Shown here piece after piece: positions 11,810 through 21,304 of a stretch of 64,000 nt of DNA; the first letter of the stretch is position 1; each line of letters begins with the position of its first letter. The notes under the pieces are model-generated. The model was given only the letters and a program-made list of their open reading frames with translations. It did not search any database and was not told where the DNA came from. This DNA is from Aquimixticola soesokkakensis (GTDB taxonomy: Bacteria; Pseudomonadota; Alphaproteobacteria; Rhodobacterales; Rhodobacteraceae): contig NZ_FWFS01000001.1 of NCBI RefSeq assembly GCF_900172375.1, positions 62,001-126,000 on the forward strand, read 5' to 3'. Position numbers and translations under genes: made by a program.

Positions 11810-11929
11810 TACGTATTGCTCAACATTTGCGCAATTATGACGGAAATGTGTCGTTTTTTTTGGTGATTTGTTAAGGATTTCGCCGTATAAATACTTAACG
11901 CAGCCAAAACACTCTGAGGAGATAACGAC

Positions 11930-12073
11930 ATGATGCGCACGATCACACTCGGTAATTACATCTCCGTTCAGGGGACGTTTGTGTCCGAAGCAAGCAACGG
12001 CAAAGTTGTCGTTCGCGTCGGCGACCGCACCTTTGAAGGCAAACCGGTCTCTTACGAACGTAAAGTCGCCTAA
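11930..12073 (+). CDS. Very small basic protein (47 aa), unknown function
   Basis: This short gene has strong signals: AGGAG (11916-11920) about 9 bases before an ATG-ATG start, and an intrinsic terminator 25 bases after the stop. The predicted protein is MMRTITLGNYISVQGTFVSE and continues with KVVVRVGDRTFEGKPVSYERKVA. It is a beta-rich, mildly basic chain without Cys, signal peptide or membrane segment. The alternating hydrophobic pattern could form a small beta-barrel or hairpin domain. The 158-base upstream region is AT-rich, as expected for its own promoter. I do not recognise the family; the expression signals make a real gene likely. Confidence 0.7.
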   Translation: MMRTITLGNYISVQGTFVSEASNGKVVVRVGDRTFEGKPVSYERKVA

Positions 12074-12097
12074 GACTTACCAGCGATCCAGATTTCG

Positions 12098-12127
12098 AAA
12101 AGGCAGGGATTTTTCCCTGCCTTTTTT
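12098..12127 (+). terminator. Intrinsic terminator of the 47-residue gene
   Basis: AAAGGCAGGGA pairs with TCCCTGCCTTT over a TTTT loop and runs into six T. It is a strong Rho-independent terminator dedicated to this small gene. Confidence 0.9.
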
Positions 12128-12131
12128 ATTG

Positions 12132-12174
12132 CCCAAGTTCAAGCTTACCCAAGTTCAGGCTTACCTAAGTTCAG
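12132..12174. repeat. 16-bp tandem repeat, about 2.7 copies
   Basis: The unit CCCAAGTTCAAGCTTA (12132-12147) is followed by CCCAAGTTCAGGCTTA (12148-12163, one change) and a partial copy CCTAAGTTCAG (12164-12174). It lies between the convergent terminators of the small gene and infB and codes for nothing. Confidence 0.85.
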
Positions 12175-12225
12175 CCCCCCAAACCATAGCGTCGCGCTGG
12201 ATCGCCGGATCAGCCTCTGTCGCAA

Positions 12226-12258
12226 ACAAAAAGCGGCAGGGACCAGCCCTGCCGCTTT
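12226..12258 (-). terminator. Intrinsic terminator of the rimP-nusA-ylxR-infB operon
   Basis: On the minus strand AAAGCGGCAGGG pairs with CCCTGCCGCTTT and runs into five T. It begins 24 bases after the infB stop codon. Confidence 0.88.
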
Positions 12259-12282
12259 AATTTCTTCAGATCCGGATGACGG

Positions 12283-14796
12283 TTACGTCAGGGAGCGTTC
12301 AACTTCCTCGCGCTCGAAGATCTCGATCACATCGTCGGGGCGAATGTCGTCATAGGCTTCGAAGGCCATACCGCATTCCTGACCAGACTGGACCTCTTTG
12401 ACTTCGTCTTTGAAGCGCTTGAGCGTTTTCAGCGTGCCTTCGTGGATCACAACGTTGTCGCGCAGCAAGCGCACACCCGCAGAGCGGCGCGCCACACCTT
12501 CGGTGACCAAGCAACCTGCAACCTTGCCGACACCGGTAACCTTGAACACCTCTTTGATGTTCGCATAGCCGATGAAGTTCTCGCGGATTTCCGCAGAGAG
12601 CAGGCCGGACGCAGCCGCCTTGATGTCATCCACAAGGTCGTAAATCACCGAATAGTAGCGAATTTCGACGCCCTTCTGGTTGGCGGCATTGCGCGCCGGT
12701 GCGTTCGCACGGACGTTAAAGCCGATAACCGGACAGCCCGACGCTTCGGCAAGGCCGATGTCGCTTTCGGTGATCGCGCCCACGCCGTAGTGCAGCACGC
12801 GCACGCGCACCTCGTCGTTGCCGATTTTCTCGACCGCCTGCACGATCGCTTCGGCAGAGCCCTGCACGTCGGCTTTCATCACGATGGGCAGCTCGGCGAC
12901 CGTCTGGTCGGCTTTCGCTTTTGCCATCATCTGATCCAGCGTGGTCGCGGCACCGGCCGCGGCGCGTTTGTCTTTGGCGGCTTGTTCACGGTATTCCGCG
13001 ATTTCACGCGCCTGCGCTTCGGTTTCAACCACGTTCAGCACATCGCCCGCTTCGGGGGTGCCGTTGAGGCCAAGAACCTCGACAGGCACCGAGGGGCCAG
13101 CTTCGTCGACACGCTCGCCACGGTCGTTGACCAAGGCACGGACTTTCCCCCACTGCTCGCCCACAACGAAAATATCGCCGCGCTTGAGCGTACCGGTTTG
13201 CACCAGAACGGTTGCCACAGGGCCACGTCCCACATCCAGCTGGGCTTCGATCACCGCACCCTGCGCTGCGCGCTTGGGGTTGGCTTTCAATTCGAGGATC
13301 TCGGACTGAAGCGCGATGGCTTCGAGCAGTTCATCCAGGCCCTTGCCGGTTTTGGCAGAGACTTCAACGTCCTGAACGTCACCCGACATTTCCTCAACGA
13401 TCACCTCGTGTTGAAGAAGATCGGTGCGCACTTTCTGCGCATCCGCATCGGGTTTGTCGCATTTGTTGATCGCCACGATCATCGGCACTTTCGCCGCTTT
13501 CGCGTGAGCGATTGCTTCGATCGTTTGCGGCATGACCGCATCGTCGGCAGCAACCACCAGCACCACGATGTCCGTCACCTGCGCACCACGGGCACGCATC
13601 GATGTGAACGCCGCGTGACCGGGCGTGTCGAGGAAGGACAGCACGGCACCGCTTTCGGTCGTGACCTGATAGGCCCCGATGTGCTGCGTGATGCCGCCCG
13701 CTTCGCCGGAGACCACTTTTGTCTTGCGGATCGCATCCAGCAGCGAGGTTTTGCCGTGGTCAACGTGGCCCATGATGGTGATCACCGGCGGGCGCGACAC
13801 AAGATCTTCGGGCGCATCGGCGTCCTGTTCGATCACTTGTTCAACGTCGGCATCCGACACGCGCTGCATGCGGTGACCGAACTCCTCGACGATCAGTTCT
13901 GCAGTATCGGCGTCGATGGATTGGTTCTGCGTGACCATCATGCCCATTTTCATGAGCGCTTTGACCACATCCGCCGAGCGTTCGGCCATCCGGTTGGCCA
14001 GTTCGCCGACCAAAATGGTTTCGGGAACCTGCACGTCGCGCACAACCTTTTCGCGCTCTTGCGTGCCACCCATGGCTTTCTGACGCATGCGTTCCTGTTT
14101 GCGCTTCATCGCGGCCATCGAGCGCTGACGCCCGCCTTCACCACCGTTGAGCGCCTGGTTCACAGTCAGCTTGCCGGAGCGACGGTTATCGCCCCCTGCA
14201 TTGCGTTTCTTGTTGTCATCGTCGCGGTCGCGGCGCGCGGGAGTCGCGGTTTTCGACGGCGCACGGTCGACCTTGCCCGAGGGCTGGTCGGACCCGGGTG
14301 CCGGGGCCTCGGGCGCGGCGGCGGCGGCAGGTTTGCTGCGCGCCTGTGCTTCGCGTTTTTTCGCGTCTTCCGCTTCTTGCTTGGCGCGTGCTTCTTCTTC
14401 AGCTTTCGCCTTCAAAGCTTCTTCGCGCTCACGCTCTTCGCGTTCTTTTGCTTCAAGGTCAGCCCGACGTTGCGCACGCTCTTCTTCGCGTTGCTTTTCG
14501 TCGGCAGCCCGTTTCGCAGCTTCCTCGGCCTCGTTGGCTTTGGCCGCTTGCAGCGCCTTCAGGCGGCGCTCCATTTCCGCGTCGGAAATGCCTGCGGGAC
14601 GTTTCGAGGGGTCGCCAAGGGCCGCGGAAGTTCCGCCGCCGGCTTTGGAGGCACCCGGCTTGGGAACGACAACGCGCTTGCGTTTCGTTTCCACAACAAC
14701 ACTCTTCGTCCGCCCGTGGGAGAAGCTCTGCTTCACGGAACCCGACCGGTTTCCGCCACCAAGGCCGAGAGGTTTTTTGCCGTCTGTATCGCTCAT
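12283..14796 (-). CDS. infB: Translation initiation factor IF-2
   Basis: IF-2 is the GTPase that brings initiator tRNA to the 30S subunit and promotes subunit joining. The 837 residues start with an IF2-associated segment and a long charged Lys/Glu/Arg/Ala helix (about 75-160). A Pro/Ala and Arg-rich linker comes next, then the IF2_N domain. The G domain starts near 341 (G1 GHVDHGKT, G3 DTPGHAAF, G4 NKCDKPDA), and EF-Tu-like domains and the fMet-tRNA-binding C-terminus follow. The start codon overlaps the ylxR stop by four bases (ATGA), showing translational coupling. It is the last gene of the operon. Confidence 0.98.
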   Translation of the reverse strand: MSDTDGKKPLGLGGGNRSGSVKQSFSHGRTKSVVVETKRKRVVVPKPGASKAGGGTSAALGDPSKRPAGISDAEMERRLKALQAAKANEAEEAAKRAADEKQREEERAQRRADLEAKEREEREREEALKAKAEEEARAKQEAEDAKKREAQARSKPAAAAAPEAPAPGSDQPSGKVDRAPSKTATPARRDRDDDNKKRNAGGDNRRSGKLTVNQALNGGEGGRQRSMAAMKRKQERMRQKAMGGTQEREKVVRDVQVPETILVGELANRMAERSADVVKALMKMGMMVTQNQSIDADTAELIVEEFGHRMQRVSDADVEQVIEQDADAPEDLVSRPPVITIMGHVDHGKTSLLDAIRKTKVVSGEAGGITQHIGAYQVTTESGAVLSFLDTPGHAAFTSMRARGAQVTDIVVLVVAADDAVMPQTIEAIAHAKAAKVPMIVAINKCDKPDADAQKVRTDLLQHEVIVEEMSGDVQDVEVSAKTGKGLDELLEAIALQSEILELKANPKRAAQGAVIEAQLDVGRGPVATVLVQTGTLKRGDIFVVGEQWGKVRALVNDRGERVDEAGPSVPVEVLGLNGTPEAGDVLNVVETEAQAREIAEYREQAAKDKRAAAGAATTLDQMMAKAKADQTVAELPIVMKADVQGSAEAIVQAVEKIGNDEVRVRVLHYGVGAITESDIGLAEASGCPVIGFNVRANAPARNAANQKGVEIRYYSVIYDLVDDIKAAASGLLSAEIRENFIGYANIKEVFKVTGVGKVAGCLVTEGVARRSAGVRLLRDNVVIHEGTLKTLKRFKDEVKEVQSGQECGMAFEAYDDIRPDDVIEIFEREEVERSLT

Positions 14797-15425
14797 CTGG
14801 TCGTCTTACCCTTTCCGGCGGGCTTATCCCCACCGCTCATCTCTCGCACGCCTGTCAAACGCGAGGCTTCCTCTACAACACGGTTGCCGAGTCCACCAGC
14901 GCGGAGCGCGCCATGTATCACACTTTCGCGGCCGAAAGCCAAACCCAATTCAGCGCCCGTGAGGCAGCCGAACCAGCGACCGCCCTCAGGCGTCCACAAT
15001 TTGCCCTTGCCGCGTTCCGACCCGTCAGAGGCCTGTAGCAACACTTTCGCGTAGCCATCCGCCAACCAGCCCTTCACCTTTTCGAACCCGCATACAGCGT
15101 CACCGGCCTTGCGCGCCAGTGACACCAGATGCACGAGACGATCCGCAATCCCCGCCTCGACGAGGTTGACGAAATCGTCCGCAATCTTCACATCGGTTCG
15201 CGCCACTTTGGAAAAGAGGTTCTTTTTGACCGCCTCTTCCAATGCACCGCGATCCGCAGATACCCAGATCCCACGTCCGGGCAGTTTCTCATTCAGATCG
15301 GGGACCAACTGGCCCTCCGGTCCGACCACAAAGCGGATGAGACCCCGCTTGGGTTCGGCATCGCGCGTCACAATGCAACGACGCTCTGCCTCATCCTCGT
15401 TTTTCGTCCGGCCACCACGGGTCAT
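14793..15425 (-). CDS. YlxR-type RNA-binding protein (DUF448) with L7Ae-like C-terminus
   Basis: The 210-residue protein joins a YlxR/DUF448 domain (about 1-95, with the hallmark RRCIVTRD and GRGIWVS motifs) to a C-terminal region that looks like a ribosomal L7Ae/YlxQ fold (about 100-190, [18 protein letters not shown]). Both are RNA-binding folds. In alphaproteobacteria the combined protein sits between nusA and infB, as here. Its exact role is unknown; association with ribosomes or antitermination complexes is inferred from context. It starts 26 bases after nusA and overlaps infB by four bases. Confidence 0.9.
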   Translation of the reverse strand: MTRGGRTKNEDEAERRCIVTRDAEPKRGLIRFVVGPEGQLVPDLNEKLPGRGIWVSADRGALEEAVKKNLFSKVARTDVKIADDFVNLVEAGIADRLVHLVSLARKAGDAVCGFEKVKGWLADGYAKVLLQASDGSERGKGKLWTPEGGRWFGCLTGAELGLAFGRESVIHGALRAGGLGNRVVEEASRLTGVREMSGGDKPAGKGKTTR

Positions 15426-15451
15426 CGGACCACCTTACCCGAGCCCTGAAA

Positions 15452-17065
15452 TCAGGCCTCGGCCTCTTCTTCGCCGGTGTCTTCGGCTTCGGTTTCAAGT
15501 TCGGCCGGATCGACCCAGCCCAGCTGGATGCGTGCGGTCATGACAAGCTGTTGGGCTTCTTCAAGGGACACTTCGAATTTCTCAAGCACACCTTCGTCCT
15601 TGATGCGCTCGCCATTCACCGTGGTCCAGCCACCGGCCAATTCCCAGTCGGCGCAGGTGGCGAAATCTTCAAGCGATTTCACCCCATCCAGCGCGAGGGC
15701 CTCGATCATTTGGGGTGTCAGCCCGTCGAATTCAACCAGACTGTCAACAACACCCAATTCGCGGGCATGTTCCATCGCCTTGCGGTTGGCTTCTTCGAGA
15801 ACATCGCGGGCGCGGGCCTGCAATTCGCCAGCCGTATCCGCATCGACACCGTCGATCACCAGCAATTCCTCGACATCGACATAGGCGACTTCTTCGAGGT
15901 TGGTGAAGCCTTCGGACACCAGAAGCTGGGCAAAGAATTCGTCCAGATCCAGCTTGTCCATGAACAATTGCGTGCGGGCCGCGAATTCTTTCTGGCGACG
16001 CTCGGATTCTTCGGATTCCGTCAGGATGTCGATGTCCAGACCCGTCAACTGCGACGCAAGGCGCACGTTCTGACCACGACGGCCAATCGCCAGCGACAGT
16101 TGCTCGTCGGGCACCACAACCTCGATGCGCTCGGCGTCGTCGTCAAGCACGACCTTGGTCACCTCGGCGGGCTGCAACGCGTTCACGAGGAAAGTCGGCA
16201 TGTCCTCATTCCACGGAATGATGTCGATTTTCTCGCCCTGAAGTTCGTTGACAACAGCCTGAACACGGCTGCCGCGCATCCCGACGCAGGCGCCGACCGG
16301 ATCAATCGAGTTGTCGTTGGAGATCACCGCGATCTTGGCACGCGAGCCGGGATCACGGGCGACCGCCTTGATTTCGATGATGCCATCGTAAATCTCGGGC
16401 ACTTCCATCTTGAACAGCTCGGCCATGAACTGCGGATCGGTACGCGACAGGAAAATCTGCGGGCCCCGGGCTTCGCGGCGCACGTCCTTGATATAGCAGC
16501 GCACACGATCGTTGGGACGGTAGCTTTCGCGACCGATCTTTTCGTTGCGGCGCAAAATGCCCTCGCCGCGACCGATATCGACGATGAGATTACCGTATTC
16601 TTCGCGCTTGATCGTGCCGTTGATGATCGTGCCGGCACGGTCCTGGAATTCTTCGAACTGGCGGTCGCGTTCGGCTTCACGCACCTTTTGCAAGATAACC
16701 TGCTTGGCGGATTGCGCGGCGATGCGGCCCATTTCAACGGGGGGCACCTCGTCGGTGATCTCGTCACCAACGGCAGGCTCTGCAAGGTATTGCTTGGCCT
16801 GTTCGACAGTCAATTCGGCCTGATAGTTTTCCAGCAGGTCATCCTCGACGACGGTGCGCACACGGGTGAAGGTGGCGCGACCGGTTTTGCGGTCGATGTG
16901 GACGCGAATGTCCATTTCCGAGCCGTAGCGCGACTTGGCGGCGCGCGCGAGGCTTTCCTCCATCGCTTCGACAACCAGACCGGGGTCGATCATCTTCTCG
17001 CGGGCAACAGCCTCGGCGGTTTGCAGCAGCTCGAGCTGGTTTGCAGACGTGATTGCCATTGTCAT
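15452..17065 (-). CDS. nusA: Transcription termination/antitermination factor NusA
   Basis: NusA binds RNA polymerase and controls pausing, termination and antitermination. The 537 residues show the N-terminal polymerase-binding domain, an S1 domain, and two KH domains (VGACVGMRGSRVQAVVNEL and the SLAIGRRGQNVRLA GxxG loop). A C-terminal pair of helix-hairpin-helix repeats and an acidic tail (ETEAEDTGEEEAEA) follow. The start at 17065 overlaps the rimP stop by one base (TGATG). A second ATG two codons later (17059, giving MAITSANQLELLQ) is the form usually annotated, and the data do not separate them. Confidence 0.98.
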   Translation of the reverse strand: MTMAITSANQLELLQTAEAVAREKMIDPGLVVEAMEESLARAAKSRYGSEMDIRVHIDRKTGRATFTRVRTVVEDDLLENYQAELTVEQAKQYLAEPAVGDEITDEVPPVEMGRIAAQSAKQVILQKVREAERDRQFEEFQDRAGTIINGTIKREEYGNLIVDIGRGEGILRRNEKIGRESYRPNDRVRCYIKDVRREARGPQIFLSRTDPQFMAELFKMEVPEIYDGIIEIKAVARDPGSRAKIAVISNDNSIDPVGACVGMRGSRVQAVVNELQGEKIDIIPWNEDMPTFLVNALQPAEVTKVVLDDDAERIEVVVPDEQLSLAIGRRGQNVRLASQLTGLDIDILTESEESERRQKEFAARTQLFMDKLDLDEFFAQLLVSEGFTNLEEVAYVDVEELLVIDGVDADTAGELQARARDVLEEANRKAMEHARELGVVDSLVEFDGLTPQMIEALALDGVKSLEDFATCADWELAGGWTTVNGERIKDEGVLEKFEVSLEEAQQLVMTARIQLGWVDPAELETEAEDTGEEEAEA

Positions 17066-17676
17066 CAGTCCTTTTGGGATTCGTTTTTGGTGTCAGAGTC
17101 ATCGGACTCATCGCTATCAAGTTCCTCTTCGACAGCGTCGAATTGGCTTTCGTCGATCTGACCGTTGTCCTTGCGCTGCTTGAGCATCTCGCGGATCAGA
17201 TCGTCGGTCAGAATAAGTTTGGCGTCGGACAGCCAGTCGAAATGCAGCCCGACCGTGCCCTCTTCGATGTTGATCAACACCTCGTCGCCCTCAACGCCCG
17301 CAAGTTCGCCTTTGAAGCGGCGACGGCCATCAATCATCTCGGTCGTTTCGATGCGGGCCTCGTAGCCTTCGAAGGTTGCGAAATCTTTCATGCGCGTCAG
17401 CGGACGGTCGATCCCGGGGCTGGACACTTCAAGCGTATATTCGTCTTCAACGGGGTCTTCCACGTCGAGAATAGCAGAGACGGCGGTAGAAATCTCGGCG
17501 CATTCATCGACTTCGATGCCGCCATCGGGGCGTTCGGCCATGATTTGCAGCGTCTTGGACTTCGTCGAGGACATCAGGCGCACACGCACCAACTCGAACC
17601 CCATGTCCTCAATGACTGGGCCGACGATTTCCGCGAGGCGGCGGTCGATAGCGGTTTTAGCGATCAGCTCGGACAT
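17065..17676 (-). CDS. rimP: Ribosome maturation factor RimP
   Basis: RimP assists late assembly of the 30S subunit. The 203-residue protein has the expected N-terminal alpha/beta domain ([14 protein letters not shown]-like segment, [10 protein letters not shown] motif at about 100-110) and a C-terminal Sm-like barrel, plus an acidic tail typical of Rhodobacterales. The ATG at 17676 gives [14 protein letters not shown]; the open frame extends 17 codons further but lacks family similarity there. It is the first gene of the rimP-nusA-ylxR-infB operon, a conserved block in bacteria. Confidence 0.95.
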   Translation of the reverse strand: MSELIAKTAIDRRLAEIVGPVIEDMGFELVRVRLMSSTKSKTLQIMAERPDGGIEVDECAEISTAVSAILDVEDPVEDEYTLEVSSPGIDRPLTRMKDFATFEGYEARIETTEMIDGRRRFKGELAGVEGDEVLINIEEGTVGLHFDWLSDAKLILTDDLIREMLKQRKDNGQIDESQFDAVEEELDSDESDDSDTKNESQKD

Positions 17677-17727
17677 GCAGGGCCTATGGTTCAGAATTCG
17701 ATCAATTCCGTGCTCTGGAAAAAGCAC

Positions 17728-17750
17728 AAAAAAACGGGCGCGCGGCCCGT
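17728..17750 (-). terminator. Intrinsic terminator after pip
   Basis: On the minus strand ACGGGCCGCGCGCCCGT is a GC-rich hairpin followed by a run of seven T. It lies 131 bases after the pip stop and before rimP, insulating the rimP operon from pip. Confidence 0.75.
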
Positions 17751-17880
17751 TGATATTTCCCGGTGGGCTTCGGTGTTACACCGACGCGCCGCTGTTGAGA
17801 GGCGATATAGGCGGTTTCGCCTGAGTCTGCAAGGTCTTTGCGACAGGCAGCGCGCAGAGCGGGTCCTGCCAGGAAAACCC

Positions 17881-18858
17881 CTAGACCAGCGCGCGCGCAA
17901 AACGGTCGGTCGCGGCCACCAGCTCGCGGGTGATCCCCACCTCCGACAGGGCATGGCCCGCACGCCCCACCATGCGCAACTCCGAGCGCGCCCAGGCCTT
18001 GTGCAGGCGATAGGCCGACAGCGGCGGGCAGATCATATCATAGCGCCCCTGCACGATCAGCCCCGGCACATGCGCGATCCTGTCGATATCGCGCAAGATC
18101 TGGCCGTCGACCTCCAGAAACCCCTTGTGGGTGAAATAGTGGTTCTCCAGCCGCGCAAAGGTGCGCGCGTAATCGGCGGGAGCTTCGCCGCCCAGACCGT
18201 CACTTTCAATCGAGGCAAGCCCGTTTTCCCAGCTCGCCCAAGCCCGCCCGAACCGGATTTCTTGCGACAGATCGCCCGAGAACAGCCGCTTGTGATAGGC
18301 TGCGATCAGGTCGTCCTGCTCGTCCTGGGGCACCAGACGGGTGAAATTTCCCCACGTGTCGGGCCAGAACCGCCCTGCGCCACCGCCATAGAACCAATCC
18401 AGCTCGCTCTGCGTCATCAAGAAGACGCCGCGCAGGATCAGGCCCAGCGCCCGCTCGGGATGGGTTTGCGCATAGATCAGCGACAGGGTTGCCCCCCAGC
18501 TTCCGCCAAACACCAGCCATTTGGCGATTCCCAGCGTCTCGCGGATGGTTTCGATATCCCCCACAAGGTGCCACGTTGTGTTGGCCTCGACACTGGCCGT
18601 CGGGCGCGAGCGCCCGCAGCCGCGCTGGTCAAACAGGATGACACGATATTTTTCGGGATCAAAATAGCGCCGCATTGACGGGCTGCATCCGCCTCCGGGG
18701 CCACCATGCAGCACGACCACCGGCAGACCCTCGGGGTTGCCGCATTGCTCGACATAAATCGAGTGGCCGTCACCCACATCCAGCATACGGCTGTCATATG
18801 CCGCGATTTGCGGATAGAGAAATTGCGATGCGCTTTTTTGACCCGAGACCTTGTCCAT
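17881..18858 (-). CDS. pip: Prolyl aminopeptidase (proline iminopeptidase)
   Basis: This alpha/beta hydrolase removes N-terminal proline from peptides in the cytoplasm. The 325 residues carry the family oxyanion motif HGGPGGG (51-57), DQRGCGRSRP, the nucleophile elbow GGSWGA with Ser120, a C-terminal Asp in GRYDMICP and the catalytic His in GRAGHAL. The start at 18858 follows TAGGA; the open frame runs on for another 274 codons only because it is antisense to ubiG. It diverges from ubiG with a 63-base gap, so the two promoters share that space. Confidence 0.95.
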   Translation of the reverse strand: MDKVSGQKSASQFLYPQIAAYDSRMLDVGDGHSIYVEQCGNPEGLPVVVLHGGPGGGCSPSMRRYFDPEKYRVILFDQRGCGRSRPTASVEANTTWHLVGDIETIRETLGIAKWLVFGGSWGATLSLIYAQTHPERALGLILRGVFLMTQSELDWFYGGGAGRFWPDTWGNFTRLVPQDEQDDLIAAYHKRLFSGDLSQEIRFGRAWASWENGLASIESDGLGGEAPADYARTFARLENHYFTHKGFLEVDGQILRDIDRIAHVPGLIVQGRYDMICPPLSAYRLHKAWARSELRMVGRAGHALSEVGITRELVAATDRFARALV

Positions 18859-18921
18859 ACCGATCCTATATAGGGGCGACAGGGCCCATTTCATCGGGGA
18901 ATTGACCACAGGGGAAAGAAA

Positions 18922-19701
18922 ATGGAAACCGCTCAAACGACTGCCCAGACCACAATCGACCCCGCCGAAGTCGCAAAATTCGAAGCGATGGCGGCGGAAT
19001 GGTGGGACCCGAAGGGCAAATTCAAGCCGCTGCACATGCTCAATCCCTGCCGTCTGGATTACATCTGCGCCCAGATCGCGACGGAATTCGCACGGGATCT
19101 GAGCGATGACACCCCCTTCAGCGGCCTGCGCCTGCTGGATATCGGCTGTGGCGGGGGGCTTTTGTCCGAGCCGATGGCGCGCTTGGGCGCGACCGTGGTT
19201 GGCGCGGATGCAGCGGCGGGCAATATTCCCGTGGCGCAGGTTCACGCCGATCAATCGGGCCTGACCATCGACTACCGTCACACCACCGCCGAGGCGCTGG
19301 CCGAAGCAGGCGAGCAATTCGATGTCGTGCTGAACATGGAAGTGGTCGAACATGTCGCCGATCCGCAGGCCTATCTGACCGCCTGCCAGCAGCTTTTGAA
19401 ACCCGGCGGGCTGATGGTCTGCTCGACGCTCAATCGCACCGCCAAAAGCTATGGCATGGCGATTTTCGGGGCCGAAGTGGTCATGCGCTGGCTGCCGCGC
19501 GGCACGCATGAGTGGTCGAAATTCATCACGCCCGACGAATTGTTCGCCCTGATCGAGACGGCCGGCCTTACGCCTGTCGATCGCAAGGGGTTTGTGTTCA
19601 ATCCGCTGGGCTGGTCGTGGTCGCTGTCGGCGCGCGATCTCAGTGTGAACTATGTCACAGCCTCGACCAAACCGGCTCAAGAGCGGCCCGAAAGCGCCTA
19701 A
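18922..19701 (+). CDS. ubiG: Ubiquinone biosynthesis O-methyltransferase UbiG
   Basis: UbiG carries out both O-methylation steps of ubiquinone synthesis. The 259 residues show the SAM-binding motif [21 protein letters not shown] (71-90) and the acidic motif VVGADAA. The UbiG-specific N-terminal block [19 protein letters not shown] and the HEWSKFI segment are also present. The ATG follows GGGGAAAG. The gene is convergent with the MarR gene, and the two stop codons overlap by three bases. Confidence 0.96.
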   Translation: METAQTTAQTTIDPAEVAKFEAMAAEWWDPKGKFKPLHMLNPCRLDYICAQIATEFARDLSDDTPFSGLRLLDIGCGGGLLSEPMARLGATVVGADAAAGNIPVAQVHADQSGLTIDYRHTTAEALAEAGEQFDVVLNMEVVEHVADPQAYLTACQQLLKPGGLMVCSTLNRTAKSYGMAIFGAEVVMRWLPRGTHEWSKFITPDELFALIETAGLTPVDRKGFVFNPLGWSWSLSARDLSVNYVTASTKPAQERPESA

Positions 19702-20138
19702 TCGCTTTCCAGTCGCATCCGCAACTCGCGCAGCACGGGCAGCACCGCGCGCACACGTTCGCTGCCCAGCGCATCCACGGTTTCACCGATGATCGGCGCG
19801 ATGGCTTCAAGGGCCAGATCACGCGCGCGCCGCCCCGCGGGCGAAATCGACACGAATTTGCGCCGCGCGTCGTCCCAATCGGGACGCACGTGGATATGGC
19901 CGGCCCATTCCAGCTTGCTGAGCGTGTTGGTCATCGCGCCGCGTGTCACGTGAAACGCGCGCGCCAATTGCGCCGGAGCGCGCTCTTCACCAGCGCGCGC
20001 CAGATGGTTCAAAACCGAGAAATGGCTGATCTCCATGCCCTTGGGCAGGGCCTTGCTCAGGCGGTTGCGTGCCAATTGATCCGCCATGAAAATCTCGGAA
20101 AACAGCGCAATCGCCAGCGGGTCGTTGGAAGAGCTCAT
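19698..20138 (-). CDS. MarR family transcriptional regulator
   Basis: The 146 residues form a typical winged helix-turn-helix protein of the MarR family. The recognition region [30 protein letters not shown] lies at about 53-82 and is followed by the wing ([19 protein letters not shown]). Such dimers usually repress nearby genes and respond to small ligands. Its start overlaps the stop of the upstream nitrilase-fold gene by four bases (ATGA), so the pair is one transcript; the ligand may be linked to that hydrolase. Targets are unknown. Confidence 0.9.
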   Translation of the reverse strand: MSSSNDPLAIALFSEIFMADQLARNRLSKALPKGMEISHFSVLNHLARAGEERAPAQLARAFHVTRGAMTNTLSKLEWAGHIHVRPDWDDARRKFVSISPAGRRARDLALEAIAPIIGETVDALGSERVRAVLPVLRELRMRLESD

Positions 20139-20977
20139 TGCACGGGCCTTAGGTCAAACGGACGGTCATGGGTCAGCGAGGGCACGCGCGCGCGCGCCTC
20201 ATCGACAGCGGACAGGTCGTAATCAAACAGGGTGACACCCGTCTGCGTCCCCCCGTCAGCGACCACCTCGCCCCATGGGGCAACCACCAGCGAATGTCCA
20301 TAGGTGGCACGCGGTTTGCCCGTTGTGATTTTATGCGTGCCGCTTTGCGCTGGTGCAAAGATCCACGTCCCGCATTCGATCGCGCGCGCGCGCAGCAACA
20401 CCTCCCAATGGGCCGCGCCCGTCACCGGCGAAAAGGCGGCAGGCACGGTGATGATCTGCGCGCCACCCTGCGCCAGGGCGCGATAGAGCGCGGGAAACCG
20501 GACGTCGTAGCAAATCGTCATCCCGATCCGCCCCATCGGCGTATTTGTGACGCTGGCCTGCGTGCCCGGACGATAGCCTTTGCTCTCGAAATAGGTTTCC
20601 GTTTCGCTGACGCTCACGTCGAACATGTGGATTTTGTCGTAACGCGCCGCGATCTCTCCGTCGGGGGAAATCAGGAAAGAGCGATTGGCAAACCGCCCGT
20701 CGGTCTCGCCGGTTTTCAGGGCAAGCGATCCGATCAACAGCCAGATGCCCTGCGCTTGCGCCACCCCTCGCAGCGCTGCAAGCGTGGGGTCCTGCGCCTC
20801 CAGGTGCAAGACGGCCTCTTGCCGGGCACGCGCGGTCGATACGCAATTCGTGACCTCGGGGGTGAGCACAAACTGCGCGCCCGCCCCTGCGGCCTGTTCG
20901 ATCAGATCGCAGGTGACGGGAAGGTTAGCCAACGGGTCATCGCCCGCATTCAGGGTGATCAGCGCAGCCTTGGGCAT
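20135..20977 (-). CDS. Carbon-nitrogen hydrolase (nitrilase superfamily, Nit/omega-amidase type)
   Basis: The 280-residue enzyme has the complete Glu-Lys-Cys triad of the nitrilase superfamily: Glu41 (LTPEVTN), Lys115 (YDKIHMFD) and Cys156 (ICYDVRFP). The motif set and length resemble the Nit1/Nit2 branch (deaminated-glutathione amidase or omega-amidase), a metabolite-repair activity. The exact amide substrate cannot be read from the sequence. It lies 9 bases after the glutaredoxin gene and overlaps the MarR gene. The glutaredoxin neighbour fits, but does not prove, a glutathione-related substrate. Confidence 0.9.
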   Translation of the reverse strand: MPKAALITLNAGDDPLANLPVTCDLIEQAAGAGAQFVLTPEVTNCVSTARARQEAVLHLEAQDPTLAALRGVAQAQGIWLLIGSLALKTGETDGRFANRSFLISPDGEIAARYDKIHMFDVSVSETETYFESKGYRPGTQASVTNTPMGRIGMTICYDVRFPALYRALAQGGAQIITVPAAFSPVTGAAHWEVLLRARAIECGTWIFAPAQSGTHKITTGKPRATYGHSLVVAPWGEVVADGGTQTGVTLFDYDLSAVDEARARVPSLTHDRPFDLRPVQ

Positions 20978-20986
20978 CGGGCCGCC

Positions 20987-21250
20987 TTACCCCGCCAACA
21001 GCGGATCAAGCTTGCCCGCCTCGTCCAGCGCATAGAGATCATCGCAGCCGCCGACATGGGCGTCACCGATGAAAATCTGCGGCACGGTGCGCACGCCGTT
21101 GGCCCGTTTGGTCATGGCGACCCGCAGGTCGGGGTCGGCAGAAACGTCGATTTCGCTGAATTCGACGCCCTTCTTGGCCAAAAGACGTTTCGCAGCCACG
21201 CAATAGGGGCAGGTCGGCGTGGTATAAAGAGTGACAGTTTGCATGTTCAT
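20987..21250 (-). CDS. grxC: Glutaredoxin 3
   Basis: A small cytoplasmic dithiol oxidoreductase (87 residues) reduces disulfides with glutathione. The redox site CPYC is at residues 14-17, the TVPQ cis-proline motif is in RTVPQIFIG, and the GGCDDL glutathione-binding motif follows. An ATG two codons downstream (21244) is also usable. It probably starts an operon with the nitrilase-fold and MarR genes. Confidence 0.95.
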   Translation of the reverse strand: MNMQTVTLYTTPTCPYCVAAKRLLAKKGVEFSEIDVSADPDLRVAMTKRANGVRTVPQIFIGDAHVGGCDDLYALDEAGKLDPLLAG

Positions 21251-21304
21251 ATCCTTGTTGCCATCCGCCGCAGTGCGGATCGCCTTGCGCGCAACTATAG
21301 GACT

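Noticed and set aside
12442-15054. 870-codon plus-strand ORF across infB
   Set aside because: It is antisense to infB and ylxR, which have clear families, and its His/Arg/Gly-rich composition is that of a complementary-strand shadow.
18859-19680. Extended N-terminus of the pip reading frame
   Set aside because: The extra 274 codons are antisense to ubiG; the family-typical protein starts at 18858.
19942-19957. parS-like CGTGTCACGTGAAACG in the MarR gene
   Set aside because: Three mismatches and about 30 kb from parAB; expected by chance in GC-rich coding DNA.
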